Of a DNA stretch of 64,000 nucleotides, positions 56,360-64,000 are shown in pieces. Under the pieces are notes generated by a model, which was not told where the DNA came from, made no database searches, and saw only the letters and a list, made by a program, of their open reading frames with translations. Positions within the stretch are counted from its first letter, which is position 1. Each line of letters opens with the position of its first letter. This DNA is from Variovorax paradoxus (GTDB lineage Bacteria; Pseudomonadota; Gammaproteobacteria; Burkholderiales; Burkholderiaceae_C). Both the position numbers and the translations under genes were made by a program. Location: contig NZ_JAGGNU010000040.1 of NCBI RefSeq assembly GCF_018614915.1, positions 1-64,000 on the forward strand. Reading direction: 5' to 3'.

Positions 56360-58144
56360 ATGGTTTCCCCTGCCTCGACTTCGGCCGCCAAAGGCGCGCC
56401 CCGATCGCTTTCCGGCCTGACGCCCTTCTTGCGACCCTACCGCATCCAGATCCTGCTGGCGGCCGTGTTCCTGGTGCTGGCGGCGATGACGACGCTGGTG
56501 TTTCCGCTGGCCCTGCGCAGCCTGATCGACGGCGGCCTGATCGCCTCCGACCGCGGCGCGCAGGCGATGGCGTTGCGCGAGCACTTCCTCGCCCTGTTTG
56601 CGGTGGCTGTCGCGCTCGGGCTGTTCTCGGCTGCGCGCTTCTACACGGTGAGTTGGCTCGGCGAGCGGGTCACGGCGGATCTGCGCAACGCCGTCTACGC
56701 GCATGTGCTGCGTCAGAGCCCGGCCTTCTTCGAGACCACGCAGACCGGCGAAGTGCTGTCGCGCCTGACGGCCGATACGACACTGGTGCAGACGGTTGTC
56801 GGCTCCTCGCTCAGCATGGGATTGCGCAACGCGGTGATGGGCGCTGGCGCCTTGGCCATGCTGGTCTGGACCAACCCCTACGTGATGGTGCAGGTGCTCG
56901 GCATCCTGGTGCTGGTGGTACTGCCGAGCATGTGGTTCGGCCGCCGCGTGCGCCGGCTCTCGCGCGCCAGCCAGGACCGCGTGGCCGATTCGAGTGCCAT
57001 CGCGGCCGAGGTGCTGAACGCGATCCCCGTGGTGCAGAGCTACACCGCCGAAGCGCGCGAGGCAGCCCGCTTCGATGCCTCCACCGACGACGCCTTCCGC
57101 ACCGCAGTGCGCCGCACGAAGGCGCGCTCGGTGCTGGTGGCCTTCATCATCATCGCGACCTCGGCGGCGCTGCTGTGGGGCCTGTACCAGGGCACGCAGG
57201 CCGTGCTGCGCGGCGACATCACGGCCGGCCACCTCGGGCAGACGGTGGTGTACGTGATCATCCTGGCCAGCGCCGCCGCGGTGCTGGGCGAGGTCTACGG
57301 CGACCTGCTGCGCGCCGCCGGCGCCACCGAGCGGCTGATGGAGCTGCTGCACGCCAGGCCGGTCATCGTGTCTCCGGCCCGGCCGGCCAAGGCGCTGATT
57401 CCGGCCGCGGGCAGCGCGGTCGCTTTCGAGCGCGTCACTTTCCACTACCCCTCGCGTCCGGGCACCCCGGCGCTGCGCGACTTCAGCCTCGCGGTGGCGC
57501 CCGGCGAAACGGTGGCGCTGGTCGGATCGAGCGGCGCGGGCAAGAGCACCGTGTTCCAGCTGCTGCTGCGCTACTACGACCCGCAAGCCGGCCGCATCGT
57601 GCTCGACGGCACTTCGCTCGCGGAACTGTCGCTCGACGCGCTGCGCACGCGCATCGGGCTGGTGCCGCAGGATGCGGTGATCTTCTCGGCCAGCGCGCTG
57701 GAAAACATCCGCTACGGCCGGCCGGATGCGAGCGTCGAAGAAGTCCACGCCGCGGCACGCGCCGCCTTCGCCGACGGCTTTTTGAAAGCGCTGCCCGAGG
57801 GCTACGACACCTTTCTCGGCGAGCGCGGCGTGCGCCTGTCGGGCGGGCAGCGCCAGCGCATCGCGATTGCGCGGGCGATGCTCAAGAACCCGCCGCTGCT
57901 GCTGCTCGACGAAGCCACCAGCGCGCTCGACGCCGAGAGCGAGCGCATGGTGCAGGCCGCGCTCGAATCGGCGATGGTGGGCCGCACGACGCTGGTCATC
58001 GCCCACCGGCTGGCGACGGTGCAGAAGGCCGACCGCATCGTGGTGCTCGACCACGGCGGCATCGTGGAACAGGGAACGCATGCGACGCTGGTCGCACAAA
58101 ACGGCGTGTATGCGCGGCTGGCCGCGCTGCAGTTCGCGGCCTGA
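56360..58144 (+). CDS. ABC exporter, MsbA-like (fused permease and ATPase)
   Basis: A 594-aa half-transporter. Six-helix ABC_membrane domain (about 20-315), then nucleotide-binding domain (about 350-590) with Walker [11 protein letters not shown]-loop [11 protein letters not shown], signature [11 protein letters not shown], Walker [13 protein letters not shown] and switch His in IAHRLATV. It is homodimeric in this family and exports lipids, lipopeptides or drugs. It may not be the essential lipid A flippase MsbA, since no lpxK is adjacent. Divergent from marR. Confidence 0.9.
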   Translation: MVSPASTSAAKGAPRSLSGLTPFLRPYRIQILLAAVFLVLAAMTTLVFPLALRSLIDGGLIASDRGAQAMALREHFLALFAVAVALGLFSAARFYTVSWLGERVTADLRNAVYAHVLRQSPAFFETTQTGEVLSRLTADTTLVQTVVGSSLSMGLRNAVMGAGALAMLVWTNPYVMVQVLGILVLVVLPSMWFGRRVRRLSRASQDRVADSSAIAAEVLNAIPVVQSYTAEAREAARFDASTDDAFRTAVRRTKARSVLVAFIIIATSAALLWGLYQGTQAVLRGDITAGHLGQTVVYVIILASAAAVLGEVYGDLLRAAGATERLMELLHARPVIVSPARPAKALIPAAGSAVAFERVTFHYPSRPGTPALRDFSLAVAPGETVALVGSSGAGKSTVFQLLLRYYDPQAGRIVLDGTSLAELSLDALRTRIGLVPQDAVIFSASALENIRYGRPDASVEEVHAAARAAFADGFLKALPEGYDTFLGERGVRLSGGQRQRIAIARAMLKNPPLLLLDEATSALDAESERMVQAALESAMVGRTTLVIAHRLATVQKADRIVVLDHGGIVEQGTHATLVAQNGVYARLAALQFAA

Positions 58145-58154
58145 CGGCCGCCTG

Positions 58155-58595
58155 CTACTGCAGGGTTTCCTTGAGCGCCGGGGGCAAGGGCAGCGAGAAC
58201 ACCGCGATGCCCTCTTCGAGCAAGGTCTGCGCTTCTTCGCGCGTGGCCTGGCCGCGAATGCCGCGCTCCTCGGCTTCGCCGTAGTGCATCTTGCGGGCCT
58301 CGTCGGCGAAGCGCTCGCCGACGTCTTCGGTCTTGGCCATCACCTCGCGCACCGCGCGCATCCAGCGCGCCTCGGGCGAATTGTTCTCGGCGACGGGAAC
58401 GGCCGGCGTTTCGGCGGGCGGCTTGGCGCTGCCAAGGTTCAAGCGCGGCGCGGTCAGCAGCTTGGTGATCGCCGTGTCACTGCAGATCGGGCACGACACC
58501 AAACCGCCAGCCAACTGCGTCTCGAACGCCTCGTTGGACGCGAACCAGCCCTCGAAGCCGTGGCCGTGGGCGCATTGGAGGTTGAGGACCTTCAT
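58155..58595 (-). CDS. DUF1178 family protein
   Basis: A 146-aa protein with a zinc-ribbon-like start: C8, H10/H12 ([13 protein letters not shown]), C35 and C38 (SCPICSD). The rest is helical and charged ([26 protein letters not shown]). Function unknown. GATAAT ends 6 nt before the ATG and no Shine-Dalgarno sequence is visible, so it may have its own leaderless promoter in spite of the NUDIX gene 7 bp upstream. Confidence 0.9.
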   Translation of the reverse strand: MKVLNLQCAHGHGFEGWFASNEAFETQLAGGLVSCPICSDTAITKLLTAPRLNLGSAKPPAETPAVPVAENNSPEARWMRAVREVMAKTEDVGERFADEARKMHYGEAEERGIRGQATREEAQTLLEEGIAVFSLPLPPALKETLQ

Positions 58596-58602
58596 GCCCG
58601 GA

Positions 58603-59196
58603 TTATCGGCCGCCGGCGGCCGGCGCGGCGTTCTGCCAGTCCAGCACCCATGCGCCCGACAGGACGTTCTGCAGCCACAGCGTGCAGGTCAGAGTCTTGG
58701 CATCGGACACGGTGCCGTCGCGGCACCAGGCGAACAGCTGCTCCGGCGTGGCCGTGATGACGTCCAGGAATTCGCCATGGTCGAGCTGCCGGTCGCCCAG
58801 CGAGAGGCCGCGCGCAAAGTAGATGTGGATGATCTCGGTCGAGTACGCCACCGCCAGGTGCATGGCGCCGGCGTGGGCCCACTCGCGCGCGCTGTAGCCG
58901 GTTTCTTCGAGCAGCTCGCGCTGGCCGCAGAAAAGCGGGTCTTCGCCGGCATCGAGCTTGCCGGCCGGAAACTCGGTCATCACGCGGCCGATCGGGTAGC
59001 GGTATTGCCGCTCGAGCACGACGCGGCCGTCGTCGAGCAGCGGCACCACCACCACCGCGCCCGGATGCACCACGTATTCGCGCGTCGCGACATGGCCGTC
59101 GGGCAGGCGCACGGTGTCGCGCTTGGCATGCAGGAAATTGCCCTTGAACAGCAATTCGCTGGCGGTGCCCTCTTCCTTCAGGTGCGCGTCGTCCAT
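58603..59196 (-). CDS. NUDIX hydrolase (ADP-ribose pyrophosphatase-like)
   Basis: A 197-aa NUDIX enzyme. The NUDIX box (G-5-E-7-REUxEExGU) is complete: [14 protein letters not shown] then RELLEETGY. The neighbouring sequences ([35 protein letters not shown]) match the NudF/ADP-sugar pyrophosphatase group, which cleaves ADP-ribose to AMP and ribose 5-phosphate. Between DUF2818 and DUF1178, in the conserved run after nuoN. Confidence 0.92.
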   Translation of the reverse strand: MDDAHLKEEGTASELLFKGNFLHAKRDTVRLPDGHVATREYVVHPGAVVVVPLLDDGRVVLERQYRYPIGRVMTEFPAGKLDAGEDPLFCGQRELLEETGYSAREWAHAGAMHLAVAYSTEIIHIYFARGLSLGDRQLDHGEFLDVITATPEQLFAWCRDGTVSDAKTLTCTLWLQNVLSGAWVLDWQNAAPAAGGR

Positions 59197-59202
59197 GTCA
59201 GT

Positions 59203-59508
59203 TCACTTTCGATGCTTGAGCAGGTAGCGCCAGGTGAAGCCCGGAAAGGCCAGCACGACGAAGAGCGCGCCGGTGACCGCGTAGAACTCCCATCCCTGCG
59301 GCGCGATCTGGCCGGCGCGGCGCTCGAACAGCAGGCCGACCCCGCCGGCTGCGAAATAGAGAAGCAAGAGTTCGGCCAGTCGCAGGCCCAGCGACTTGGT
59401 GGGTGTGGACAGCGGCACCACTCCGAACAGCCGCTCGTTGAGGAAGGGCAGATTGGCCGCGGCCAGCGCAAGCAGCAGCACGACCCAGACCGATGCGCCC
59501 TGCGACAC
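59203..59508 (-). CDS. DUF2818 family membrane protein
   Basis: A 101-aa protein with three hydrophobic segments (about 5-20, 42-60, 75-92) and PFLNERLFGVVP. DUF2818 genes occur directly after nuoN in Burkholderiales, here 12 bp downstream, which suggests a role in respiratory complex I assembly or function; this has not been shown as far as I know. Confidence 0.9.
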   Translation of the reverse strand: MSQGASVWVVLLLALAAANLPFLNERLFGVVPLSTPTKSLGLRLAELLLLYFAAGGVGLLFERRAGQIAPQGWEFYAVTGALFVVLAFPGFTWRYLLKHRK

Positions 59509-59520
59509 CGAGCGCGGGAC

Positions 59521-61008
59521 CTAGTTGGCCAGCGTGGCCACGATCGCCTGCGCGCAGAGCGTCATGAGGCCACCGGGCACGATGCCGAGGATCAGGATCA
59601 GCGCGCCGTTGACCGTCAGCACCGTGCGCACGTCGCGCGGCGCAGACACCGTCGTCGCCGTGACCGGCGCATCGAAGTACATGACCTTGACCACGCGGAT
59701 GTAGTAGAAGGCGCCGACCAGTGACATCACGACCGCGAACACCGCCAGCGCGATGTACATGGCCTGGCCCGAGGCGATCAGCGCCTGCAGCACCGCCAGC
59801 TTGGCGTAGAAGCCGACCAGCGGCGGGATGCCCGCCAGCGAGAACATGGCAATGGCCATCACGCCGGCATAGAGCGGGCTACGCTGGTTGAGGCCGGCGA
59901 GATCGGTGATCTCCTCGCTCTCGAAGCCTTCGCGCGCGAGCAGCAGGATGATGCCGAAGCTCGCCAGCGTGGTCAGCACGTAGGTCACGATGTAGAACAT
60001 CGAGGCGCTGTACGCGAACTGCGCGTTGTAGGTGTTGTTGTTGACCACGCCCGCCACCAGGCCCAGCAGCATGAAGCCCATCTGCGAGATGGTCGAGTAG
60101 GCCAGCATGCGCTTGAGGTTGGTCTGCGCGATGGCCGCGAGGTTGCCAACCAGCAGCGACGCGATGGCCAGCAAGGCAAGCATCTGCTGCCAGTCGATTG
60201 CGAGCGGCAGCAGGCCTTCCACCAACAGACGGATGATGATGGCGAAGGCGGCGAGCTCGGGCGCCGAGCCGATCATCAGCGTGACCGCGGTCGGCGCGCC
60301 CTGGTAGACGTCGGGCACCCACATGTGGAACGGCGCCGCGCCGACCTTGAAGGCGAGGCCTGCGACGATGAACACCAGGCCGAACACCAGCACCTGGTGG
60401 TTCACCTTGCGGCTCGCGATGGCCTTGAACACCTCGTTGGTGTCGAGCGAACCGGTCGCACCGTACATCATCGACATGCCGTAGAGCAGGAAGCCGCTGG
60501 CCATGGCGCCGAGCACGAAGTACTTCATCGCCGCTTCGCTGGCCACCGCGTTGTCGCGGCGCAGCGCGACCAGCGCGTAGCTCGACAGCGTGAGCAGTTC
60601 CAGGCCGAGGTAGATCAGGAGGAAGTTGCTGCCCGAGATCATCACGAACATGCCGAGCAAGGCGAACATGCTCAGCGTGAACATCTCGCCGCCCTTCATC
60701 ATGCCGCGGTCGGCCGCATAGGGCCGGCCGTAGACCAGCGTGACCATCAGCGCCAGCGTCGCGAAGCACTTGAGCCAGTTGCCCATCGGGTCGCTCACGA
60801 CCATGCCGCCGAAGCCGTAGTAGGACTTGCCCTCTGCCGCCTGCAGGCCGCTCAGGAAGGCCACCACGCCGAGCGTGAGCAGCGTCAGCACGTAGGTGCG
60901 CGTGCGGTGCGTGCTGGTCGTGGACAGATCGACCAGGGCGATGATGCAGGCCATGACCAGCAGCACCGCCTCGGGGTAGATCGTCATCCAGCTGAGTTTG
61001 TCAATCAT
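59521..61008 (-). CDS. nuoN: NADH-quinone oxidoreductase subunit N
   Basis: A 495-aa antiporter-like subunit of complex I with about fourteen helices. Key lysines for proton transfer are expected in the [19 protein letters not shown] region and near [27 protein letters not shown]. Last of the nuo genes; it follows nuoM by 24 bp and is followed by DUF2818. Confidence 0.96.
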   Translation of the reverse strand: MIDKLSWMTIYPEAVLLVMACIIALVDLSTTSTHRTRTYVLTLLTLGVVAFLSGLQAAEGKSYYGFGGMVVSDPMGNWLKCFATLALMVTLVYGRPYAADRGMMKGGEMFTLSMFALLGMFVMISGSNFLLIYLGLELLTLSSYALVALRRDNAVASEAAMKYFVLGAMASGFLLYGMSMMYGATGSLDTNEVFKAIASRKVNHQVLVFGLVFIVAGLAFKVGAAPFHMWVPDVYQGAPTAVTLMIGSAPELAAFAIIIRLLVEGLLPLAIDWQQMLALLAIASLLVGNLAAIAQTNLKRMLAYSTISQMGFMLLGLVAGVVNNNTYNAQFAYSASMFYIVTYVLTTLASFGIILLLAREGFESEEITDLAGLNQRSPLYAGVMAIAMFSLAGIPPLVGFYAKLAVLQALIASGQAMYIALAVFAVVMSLVGAFYYIRVVKVMYFDAPVTATTVSAPRDVRTVLTVNGALILILGIVPGGLMTLCAQAIVATLAN

Positions 61009-61032
61009 CTCGTTCTCTTGTTCAGGCTGGAT

Positions 61033-62508
61033 TCAAGGCAACTTCGAAGTCGCCACGTGGCGCAGCAGCTCGGCCACCGAGGCATTGGTCACGTCGGTGA
61101 AAGGCTTGGGATACAGGCCCATCCACAGCACCGCGATCGCCAGCAGGGCCAGCATGAGGAACTCGCGCGCATTGATGTCGCTCAGCTCCTTCACATGGTC
61201 GTTGCCCACCGGTCCGAGGTAGACGCGCTTGTACATCCACAGCGTGTAGGCGGCGCCGAAGATCAGCGCCGTCGAGGCGCCCACGCCGAGCCAGAAATTG
61301 GCCTTGACCGCGCCGAGGATCACCATCCATTCGCCGACGAAGCCCGCGGTGGCGGGCAGGCCGCAGTTGGCCATGGCGAACAGCAGCGCGAAGGCCGCGA
61401 ACTTGGGCATGGTGTTGACCACGCCGCCGTAGTCGGCGATCTGGCGCGAGTGCACGCGGTCGTACAGCACACCGATGCAGAGGAACATGGCGCCCGAGAC
61501 GAAGCCGTGCGCGATCATCTGCACGATGCCGCCCGACACGCCGAGATCGTTGAAGATGAAGAAACCCAAGGTCACGAAGCCCATGTGCGCCACGGACGAG
61601 TAGGCCACCAGCTTCTTCATGTCCTGCTGGACCAGGGCCACCAGGCCGACATAGATCACCGCGATCAGCGACAGCGCGATCATGAACCAGGCCCATTCGT
61701 GCGCGGCGTCGGGCGCGATCGGCATCGAGAAACGCAGGAAACCGTAGGCGCCGAGCTTCAGCATGATCGCGGCCAGCACCGCCGAACCGCCGGTGGGCGC
61801 CTCGACGTGCACGTCGGGCAGCCAGGTGTGGACCGGCCACATCGGCACCTTGACCGCGAAGGCCGCGAAGAAGGCGAAGAACAGGAAGGTCTGCGCGCTC
61901 GCGCCGAGCGGCAGCTTGTGCCAGGTGAGGATGTCGAAGCTGCCGCCCGACTTGTTGTACAGGTAGATCAGCGCGACCAGCATCAGGAGCGAGCCGAGCA
62001 GCGTATAGATGAAGAACTTGAAGGCCGCGTAGATCTTGTTGGGGCCGCCCCAGATGCCGATGATCAGGTACATCGGGATCAGCGTGGCTTCGAAGAACAC
62101 GTAGAACAGGATGCCGTCGAGCGCCGAGAAGGAGCCGATCATCAGGCCCGAGAGAATCAGGAACGCGCCCATGTACTGGTTGACGCGCTCGGTGATCACC
62201 TGCCACGCGGAAATCACCACGATCACCGTGATGAAGGCGGTCAGCAGCACCAGCCACAGCGACAGGCCGTCGAGGCCGACGTGGTAGTGGATGCTGAAGC
62301 GCTCGATCCAGCTCCCCTTCTCGACGAACTGCATCGCGGCGGTTCCGAGCTCGAAACGCGTGTACAGCGGAATGGTGACCAGGAAGCTCGCGATCGAACC
62401 GACGAGCGCGATCCAGCGCACGCCGTTCGCATGCTCGTCTTTACCGAAGGCCAGCAGCACGGCGCCGAACGCGATCGGCACCCAGATGGCAAGGCTCAAC
62501 AAACCCAT
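61033..62508 (-). CDS. nuoM: NADH-quinone oxidoreductase subunit M
   Basis: A 491-aa antiporter-like subunit of complex I. Diagnostic segments: GLDGLSLWLVLLTAF with the conserved acidic residue, WPVHTWLPDVHVEAPTGGSAV, LAAIMLKLGAYGFLRFSMPI and KKLVAYSSVAHMGFVTLGF. ATG 62508, 26 bp after nuoL, fits the family N-terminus. Confidence 0.97.
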   Translation of the reverse strand: MGLLSLAIWVPIAFGAVLLAFGKDEHANGVRWIALVGSIASFLVTIPLYTRFELGTAAMQFVEKGSWIERFSIHYHVGLDGLSLWLVLLTAFITVIVVISAWQVITERVNQYMGAFLILSGLMIGSFSALDGILFYVFFEATLIPMYLIIGIWGGPNKIYAAFKFFIYTLLGSLLMLVALIYLYNKSGGSFDILTWHKLPLGASAQTFLFFAFFAAFAVKVPMWPVHTWLPDVHVEAPTGGSAVLAAIMLKLGAYGFLRFSMPIAPDAAHEWAWFMIALSLIAVIYVGLVALVQQDMKKLVAYSSVAHMGFVTLGFFIFNDLGVSGGIVQMIAHGFVSGAMFLCIGVLYDRVHSRQIADYGGVVNTMPKFAAFALLFAMANCGLPATAGFVGEWMVILGAVKANFWLGVGASTALIFGAAYTLWMYKRVYLGPVGNDHVKELSDINAREFLMLALLAIAVLWMGLYPKPFTDVTNASVAELLRHVATSKLP

Positions 62509-62534
62509 TTTTCTTTTTCTCCAGCGGCGTCCGC

Positions 62535-64000
62535 TTACCTGTTGAACCAGACGAAGTACGTCATGAGGATGAAGATGCCCATCAGCATCGCGAAAGCGTA
62601 GTGATAGATGTAGCCGGACTGCATCCAGCGCACGACACCGGCAACGCGGCCGACCAGCTTCCAGGAGCCGTCGACGATGGCGCCGTCGATGACTCCCTGG
62701 TCGCCGCCCTTCCAGAGGCCGGTGCCCAGGGCGCGCGTGCCGCGCGCGATGACGTGCTCGTTGAACCAGTCCATGTAGTACTTGTTCTCGAGCAGCCGGT
62801 AGATGGGGCCGAAGGCGCGCTTGATCGCCGCCGGCAACGCCGGATTGACCAGGTACATGTACCAGGAGAGCACCACGCCGGCCAGCGCGAGCCAGAACGG
62901 CGCGGCGCTGAGGCCGTGCACGGCCATTGCCAGCGGGCCGTGGAAGGCCTCGGCCAGCTCCTTCATCGCATGGTGCTTGCCGGCGTCGACCATGATCGCG
63001 TCCTTGAAGAACTCGCCGTAGAGCATCGGCCCGATCGTCATGTAGCCGATCACGACCGAGGGGATGGCCAGCAGCACCAACGGCAGCCAGACCACCCACG
63101 GCGACTCGTGCGGCGTGGAGTGATTGGCATGGTGGCCGTGGTCGGGCTCCTCGTCCGGCGCATGGTGATGCTGGTCCGGATTCAGGTCGTAGCGCTCCTT
63201 GCCGTGGAACACCAGGAAGTACATGCGGAACGAATAGAAGGCGGTGACGAACACGCCCGCCAGCACCGCCCAGTATGCGAACGTGGCGCCCCAGAGATGG
63301 CTCTCGTGCACGGCCTCGATGATGCTGTCCTTGGAGTAGAAGCCGGCGAACAGCGGCGTGCCGATCAGGGCCAGCGAACCCACGAGCGAGGTGATCCAGG
63401 TGATCGGCATGTACTTGCGCACGCCGCCCATCCAGCGGATGTCCTGGTTGTGGTGCATGCCGATGATCACAGAACCGGCGCCGAGGAACAGCAGCGCCTT
63501 GAAGAAGGCGTGCGTCATCAGGTGGAACACCGCGACCGAATACGCAGAGGCGCCGAGCGCCACCGTCATGTAGCCGAGCTGCGAAAGCGTCGAATAGGCG
63601 ACCACGCGCTTGATGTCGTTCTGGATGATGCCCAGGAAGCCCATGAAGAGCGCGGTGATGGCGCCGATCACGAGCACGAAGGACAGCGCCGTATCGCTCT
63701 GCTCGAACAGCGGCGACATGCGCGCCACCATGAAGATGCCGGCCGTGACCATGGTCGCGGCGTGAATCAGCGCCGAGATCGGGGTCGGGCCTTCCATCGA
63801 ATCGGGCAGCCAGACGTGCAGCGGGAACTGCGCGCTCTTGCCCATCGCGCCGATGAACAGGCAGATGCAGATCACGGTGATCAACATCCACTCGGTGCCG
63901 GGGAAACTCAGCTTGGCGAGCGCGTCGGCCTTGGCGAAGGCCTCGGCGTAGTTCAGCGTGCCGGCGTAGGTGGCGATCAGGCCGATGCCGAGGATGAAGC
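62535..64000 (-). CDS. nuoL: NADH-quinone oxidoreductase subunit L (partial, runs off the window)
   Basis: The C-terminal 488 or so residues of NuoL; the N-terminus lies past the right edge. The frame is open to 64000. Visible: AQFPLHVWLPDSMEGPTPIS, ALIHAATMVTAGIFMVAR, VVAYSTLSQLGYMTVALG and the family's His-rich cytoplasmic loop (HHHAPDEEPDHGHHANH). The final helices (about the last 70 residues) include the long lateral helix region of complex I. Gene order L-M-N is the standard one. Confidence 0.96.
   Translation of the reverse strand, partial: FILGIGLIATYAGTLNYAEAFAKADALAKLSFPGTEWMLITVICICLFIGAMGKSAQFPLHVWLPDSMEGPTPISALIHAATMVTAGIFMVARMSPLFEQSDTALSFVLVIGAITALFMGFLGIIQNDIKRVVAYSTLSQLGYMTVALGASAYSVAVFHLMTHAFFKALLFLGAGSVIIGMHHNQDIRWMGGVRKYMPITWITSLVGSLALIGTPLFAGFYSKDSIIEAVHESHLWGATFAYWAVLAGVFVTAFYSFRMYFLVFHGKERYDLNPDQHHHAPDEEPDHGHHANHSTPHESPWVVWLPLVLLAIPSVVIGYMTIGPMLYGEFFKDAIMVDAGKHHAMKELAEAFHGPLAMAVHGLSAAPFWLALAGVVLSWYMYLVNPALPAAIKRAFGPIYRLLENKYYMDWFNEHVIARGTRALGTGLWKGGDQGVIDGAIVDGSWKLVGRVAGVVRWMQSGYIYHYAFAMLMGIFILMTYFVWFNR

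Noticed and set aside
60325-62601. Very long open frame (758 codons) on the plus strand opposite nuoN and nuoM
   Set aside because: It is antisense to two unmistakable complex I genes, is rich in His, Arg and Gln from GC-rich codon bias, and resembles no protein family.

Overview
The window is a GC-rich (by eye close to two-thirds G+C), densely coded bacterial chromosome segment. Gene content points to a betaproteobacterium of the Comamonadaceae, most like Variovorax: nuoL-M-N followed by DUF2818, a NUDIX hydrolase and DUF1178; a kdsA-DUF1330-eno-ftsB cluster; two TctC/Bug-type solute-binding proteins; and a complete Liv-type ABC system. This placement rests on recognised proteins and gene order, not on a marker tree. 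I see no rRNA, tRNA, CRISPR array, transposase or phage gene. No stretch over about 300 bases lacks a gene.

Layout. 1-192: unusually AT-rich non-coding DNA with inverted repeats and a perfect 14-bp hairpin. 193-1409: an MFS gene broken by a one-base deletion. 1.4-5.0 kb: small membrane peptide, methyltransferase, dapA, bamC, MBL hydrolase. 5.0-10.5 kb: mostly minus strand, with a small lipoprotein, a RoxA-like ribosomal oxygenase divergent from an FKBP isomerase, a glycine-zipper lipoprotein, dut and coaBC. 10.5-16.5 kb: pyrG, kdsA, DUF1330, eno, ftsB, a P-loop protein and a secreted protein. 16.5-29.5 kb: hslO, gamma carbonic anhydrase, DUF455, MaoC/tctC, xerD, tctC, AEC transporter, queG divergent from tsaE-amidase, NCS1 transporter, glycine-zipper lipoprotein and dedA. 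29.5-34.5 kb: mutL, a lipoprotein hydrolase, an internally deleted Bcr/CflA transporter, miaA and an ABC ATPase.

34.5-41.9 kb looks accessory. A GntR-controlled cluster (PhyH dioxygenase, SAF-domain dehydrogenase, amidase, MFS) is followed by a DGPF-domain gene and an ECF42-type sigma factor with a matching promoter. This block separates the ABC ATPase (33900-34547) from what looks like its FtsX-type permease and AttH-like partner (41893-45573). 45.6-51.2 kb is a liv operon ending in an SMP-30 lactonase. 51.3-56.3 kb is a MarR-NodT-EmrA-EmrB efflux operon. 56.4-64 kb holds an MsbA-like exporter, DUF1178, NUDIX, DUF2818 and nuoN-M-L, with nuoL running off the right edge.

The most interesting signals are: a recurrent -10-like hexamer 6-7 nt before start codons of many operon-leading genes, suggesting leaderless mRNAs; the ECF42-like promoter; the split Att-type exporter with a tiny coupled ORF before attH; the mini Bcr transporter; and an Arg in place of the Walker A Lys of LivF. 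I found no clearly new multi-gene system such as a defence island.
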